Source: Paramecium sonneborni (lineage: Eukaryota > Ciliophora > Oligohymenophorea > Peniculida > Parameciidae). Taken from it: a stretch of DNA of 64,000 nucleotides. Position 1 is the stretch's first letter. Each line of letters starts with the position of its first letter. The position numbers and the translations under genes are program-made. Positions 60,857-64,000 of this stretch are shown here, one piece after another. A model generated the notes under the pieces. It worked only from the letters and a program-made list of their open reading frames with translations, ran no database searches and was not told the origin of the DNA. The stretch covers positions 916,720-980,719 of the forward strand of contig CAJJDN010000007.1 in assembly GCA_905182985.1 (NCBI GenBank), read 5' to 3'.

Positions 60857-61536
60857 ATGAATTCTGGAGCTGCCCAACAGATTTCTATACCCTCTGAAAT
60901 TCCAAATCAAAATCTTTAACTTTTGGTTTCTAATAATATACATATCTTCCCTAATGTTGCTGAAAATAGTAATGTTAGTAATAGTAATGGAACTAGAACA
61001 CTTGAAGAACATAATACAGATCAAGCGAAAGATATTCTGGAATTAATTTATTTGAAAAATTTGAATAATCTTGAGCTTAGATATCTAAAAATTATTTAGT
61101 TTCTTCTCATAAAACAACCAATACTAAATCAGTTATTAATCAGAAGCAGAAATCACTAATGATTCCCATTTTTAACTGTTGAGGCAAAGACAGATTAAGC
61201 TTTATTAATGTGTATCTTGAAATTTAAATTAATACTGAATACCAGACCAACCTTTCCCCCTCCCCTAAAAACGGAAATTGTAAAATTGGATATTATTTAT
61301 CGAATTTAGTAAATCAAAACAAGAATTTATATAGTCTCTAACTATTGTAATATAATGATGATGATAATTAACCTTCAATGAATTTTTCACTTGGAGATGA
61401 ATTTAGAAGAATGTGTATTTTAGTTGAAAGAGGAAAAAATACAACTAATTATATTTTCTAAATTTAGAAAATATCAAAAATAAAAACCAAAATTCTTAGC
61501 TAATTATTTCTTCATTTGTTTAAATTCGATGGATGA
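60857..61536 (+). pseudogene. gene with broken frame near the telomere
   Basis: ATG at 60857 opens a good 101-codon frame (SIPSEIPNQNLQLLVSNN, then DQAKDILELIYLKNLNNLEL) that stops at TGA 61160. The same frame is natural again after the stop (FPFLTVEAKTDQALLMCILK), while a second frame from about 61185 to 61536 is also coding-like (NFSLGDEFRRMCILVERGKN). No intron of usual size joins them. Either the gene has an unusual splice or it has decayed by a stop and a frameshift. As it stands only the 101-aa N-terminal product would be made. No known domain. Confidence 0.4.
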
Positions 61537-61920
61537 ACAATTTCAAATTATTGATATTTTTTTACATGTTTTGTAATTCCACTTTTTTCTTAATTTCTAA
61601 ATTCTTGTAAAATTTATTCAAATTAGAAAAAATCAATTAATTAATTACCGCAAATCTATAGTATTCTTAAAAGCATTTAATTTTATAATGTTTTCTTTTT
61701 CTAAAACCTGCAGTTACCAAAAATAAAATCAACTAGGATTTTTTTAATTTTCTAATATTAAAAGTATATTTTCAATTTGAGTAATTAATGAATAATATTT
61801 AATTATGAGATTACTTTAAAAAATAGAAGAAAATGAAAATATTTTAGAGATAGTATAAAAGAACTCTATATAAATTTACTAACAAAATAATTAATAATAA
61901 TTTTTTTCTAATTTTTAAAT
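61537..61920. other. intergenic, AT-rich
   Basis: About 385 bp between the broken gene (+) and the convergent membrane-protein gene (-). Nothing recognised. Confidence 0.5.
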
Positions 61921-63303
61921 TCATTGAATGAATTCAATATTCATTATTTTTTTTTCATCTGGAGGATTTATGAAAAAAGCTTTGAACAAATCTTAAAATT
62001 CTTCATCATTCAGAATATTTTCTCGAACAGTATTTGAATTCAAAGAGAAAATACCATCTAATGATTCCTGTTTATATTCATTTTTTATTAGAAATTTTGT
62101 TTATGCAATTTTATTAATCTAGGTACTATTTGAAAGACTCAATAAATATAATTCTATACGTGAAAGCTCATTTATCACATTTGTAAAAACTAATTTTTGT
62201 TTAGCAAATGATTATAATTTCTTTAAGGTGTTTTTATTTTTATGCTCTTAAGATTTTTTGAGGGAATCATAATTTAAAATCAAATTTTTTAAAACTGCTT
62301 CTACAACACAATTTTATAATAAGTGTTCATTATAAAAAAATGCTACATATTTTACCAACATTATCATACTAACAACTGATCCAACTTGAGCTAGAATTTC
62401 TCCCAATTTAGGATATACAATTAATGTTTCATATGAGAATTGATCTAAACGTATTGTAAATATTAAAAAAGCGTCCATTTTTGTAAATTATGTGAAAAAG
62501 TTAAGAGATATGGTACTCATGATAAATTAAGCATCAAAAATGAATTTTTATTCCTCAAAATTTTCGAATAATATTCCTGTATCAACTGTTGCTTTTTCTT
62601 ATTTCAGAATTAATTATATTTATTATGCTCTTACTGCTTCAAATGGTATATAAAATTGCTTCTTTATAATATCAAAAATTTTTGTTTTTGGATTAAATTA
62701 CTTTATATTTATAAAAAAGCTTAATATATTAGTTTATTAAGTGAAAAAATTGTTTATTTCCATATCACTTGCACAAGTTTAATTTTCTTTTAGCAATTAT
62801 TTCTAGCATTTAGTAATAATAATGAGCAATTCTTATGTTTCATTTAATCTAGGATTAAATTCGCTGTTTTAAATTATATTTAAGTTTTCTACATAAACTA
62901 ACTTGCTTTAATAAGTTGACAATTCTTGTGCATTACTTAACAATGAAAAAGGCTCTTAAGGAATACCTGATAGTATATAAAATCCTATTGGCATTAAAAT
63001 ATTATCAGTTGATCTAAAAGGATCAATAGCTTCATTAGAGTACTTCCAGTAACATATTTCAAAAAGATTCTCATTACTAAACTAAATTGACGAATATTTT
63101 TCAGCCTTTAGAGAGTTTGAATATTTTGGAAGGAGATTAGAAGTTCTCCATTGATCTATTACATATATAAAATACACAAAACTCACTACGCTAACAATAA
63201 TTGATAACAACCCTCCAAAAACTGATTTTTAAAGCTGAACTTCTGGATGAATATTTTATTTGTATGTCACTCCAAAAAGATCAAACATTTGAACATACTT
63301 CAT
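61921..63303 (-). CDS. two-pass membrane protein, ciliate-type, 460 aa
   Basis: Intronless frame of 461 codons, the longest intron-free gene near the end. It starts MKYVQMFDLFGVTYKQNI and has a first membrane span FGGLLSIIVSVVSFVYFIYV at about 32-51. A 230-residue region with few Cys follows, probably extracellular. A second span lies near residue 310 (LAQVGSVVSMIMLVKYVAFF), and the C-terminal 130 residues are charged and probably cytosolic. The layout FDxFG ... G-x-L-x-S (first span) ... LGEIxAQxGSxxxxxx (second span) is one I associate with a large ciliate family of unknown function. It is the last gene before the telomere. Confidence 0.78.
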
Positions 63304-63733
63304 GATTAATTGATATATATTTAATTAAAATTTCAATAAAAGATACTAAAAGTAATAATCTCTGTAGTTTAATTGTCCTATTTTTTTCTGATGGCCTATG
63401 TTCGAGAGGTAGTCCTTGTTCTGCTTCCGTCTGTTACTTTTGTAAAAAATTAACAAAACCTCCTTTAAGGCTTTAATGTCGGATTTAATTAGCAAAAAAA
63501 CGAATAAAAAATTTTTTTAAGGTAAGAAATTTTCGGAGACGAGTTGGTCAAGAACTGTCGTTAAAACTAAAGTTGGGTGATGGAAAAACTGAATTTTGAA
63601 GAGTTGCATTACACCATCACTTTATGGAATGGCGAAAGGGGATTTAATGTATTTATTTTTCTCAAAAAGTATTTTTACTCCATATTTTAATGCAAATTTA
63701 ATATCATTTAAATAATCATTGATCATACATAGG
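63304..63733. other. subtelomeric sequence, no gene
   Basis: This 430-bp stretch is noticeably less AT-rich than other spacers, especially 63390-63440 and 63530-63620. A tRNA was looked for around GTTCGAG (63410-63417) but no cloverleaf fits. No ORF of interest. It could be ancestral sequence shared with other chromosome ends. Confidence 0.4.
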
Positions 63734-63870
63734 TAATGTCTTTATTTGTAAAAGCTAATGTCATTCTGGTAATCAAAGCGCAAATTTCATTTTAAGATTC
63801 ATAATGTCTTTTCATAATCATAGCCAATGTCATTTTAATAAAATCTTTATTTTTGATTGTTTAAAAATTA
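63734..63870. repeat. imperfect ~68-bp direct repeat, subtelomeric
   Basis: Two adjacent units begin with TAATGTCTT at 63734 and 63802. In each, a second AATGTCATT follows after about 23 bp (63757 and 63826). The offset is 68-69 bp for both landmarks, so this looks like an old tandem duplication about 100-200 bp from the telomere. Confidence 0.45.
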
Positions 63871-63904
63871 TAGTTGATATTTTAAAAATCTTATCTAAAA
63901 TCAT

Positions 63905-63918
63905 GGGGTTGGGGTTGG
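63905..63918 (+). repeat. short interstitial telomere-like tract
   Basis: GGGGTTGGGGTTGG, two and a third perfect G4T2 units, in the same orientation as the terminal array but 51 bp inside it. Between the two lies ordinary sequence. Confidence 0.75.
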
Positions 63919-63969
63919 CCCACAAGTAGGTTTAATTCAGCAGTCACATTATGTTGAATTCTCTACACA

Positions 63970-64000
63970 GGGTTGGGTTTGGGGTTGGGGTTGGGTTTGG
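63970..64000 (+). repeat. telomere, Paramecium type
   Basis: The sequence ends in tandem G-rich units mixing GGGGTT and GGGTTT/GGGTT (starts GGGTTGGGTTTGGGG). Mixed G4T2 and G3T3 repeats are known for Paramecium telomeres and are attributed to misincorporation by telomerase. The orientation (G-rich strand running 5' to 3' toward the end) is right for the right-hand chromosome end. Only about 31 bases were kept in the assembly. Confidence 0.95.

Noticed and set aside
63390..63480. tRNA-like sequence around GTTCGAG
   Set aside because: No acceptor stem or anticodon arm can be paired around the T-loop-like heptamer.
1..64000. Insertion sequences, CRISPR arrays, operons, ribosome binding sites
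   Set aside because: The window is nuclear DNA of a eukaryote with ciliate code and spliceosomal introns; no direct-repeat array or transposase was seen.

Overview
The window is the right end of a ciliate somatic (macronuclear) chromosome, almost certainly Paramecium. Four things show this. (1) It ends in a G-rich array mixing TTGGGG and TTGGGT-type units (63970-64000). (2) TAA and TAG are read as glutamine in every gene and only TGA stops. (3) Genes are cut by introns of about 19-35 nt (mostly 21-28) of the form GTA...TAG; once these are removed the reading frames become exact multiples of three. (4) The DNA is very AT-rich and tightly packed, often with only 35-150 bp between genes. A standard-code ORF search therefore sees almost nothing real here; I re-read the whole window by hand with the ciliate code and spliced the introns. 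I found about 36 genes, several likely decayed genes, and a telomere.

Layout. 0.6-8.2 kb (+): a Nup93/Nic96-like nucleoporin, two unknowns, a DPY30-domain protein, a coiled-coil protein, a PSTAIRE cyclin-dependent kinase and a radial spoke head protein (RSP4/6). 8.2-14.9 kb: a small unknown, a mitochondrial carrier-like protein, a zinc-finger protein, ribosomal protein L34, two unknowns and a CFAP36-like BART-domain protein. 15.0-25.8 kb: a PKA regulatory subunit, a MORN-repeat protein ending in a Ulp1/SENP-type peptidase domain, a TPR protein, unknowns, and a stand-alone protein resembling the dynein stalk/microtubule-binding domain. 25.9-33.0 kb (+): a kinase-like protein, an IQ protein with DDRPI repeats, a multi-CH-domain protein and a coiled-coil protein that shares a tail motif with the IQ protein.

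33.0-44.8 kb (-): three tandem paralogues of a FYVE zinc finger + TBC-like + long coiled-coil protein. 44.9-51.4 kb (-): a SAXO/MAP6-like axonemal protein, a small unknown, the KEOPS kinase Bud32, a VPS10/sortilin receptor and a 2-oxoglutarate/Fe(II) oxygenase-like protein. 51.6-52.7 kb: a decayed gene. 52.8-63.3 kb: a protein with two kinase-like domains, DPH3, a large cysteine-rich membrane protein, more decayed coding sequence, and a subtelomeric membrane protein. 63.3-64.0 kb: subtelomere and telomere.

Themes. Cilia (RSP4/6, CFAP36, SAXO, PKA-R, probably DPY30, the dynein-stalk-like protein, CH and IQ proteins) and membrane traffic (FYVE-TBC trio, VPS10) dominate. There is no operon logic; neighbours are mostly unrelated housekeeping genes. 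Four divergent gene pairs have start codons separated by only 37-46 bp. Function calls rest on motifs I can read by eye; I could run no database search.
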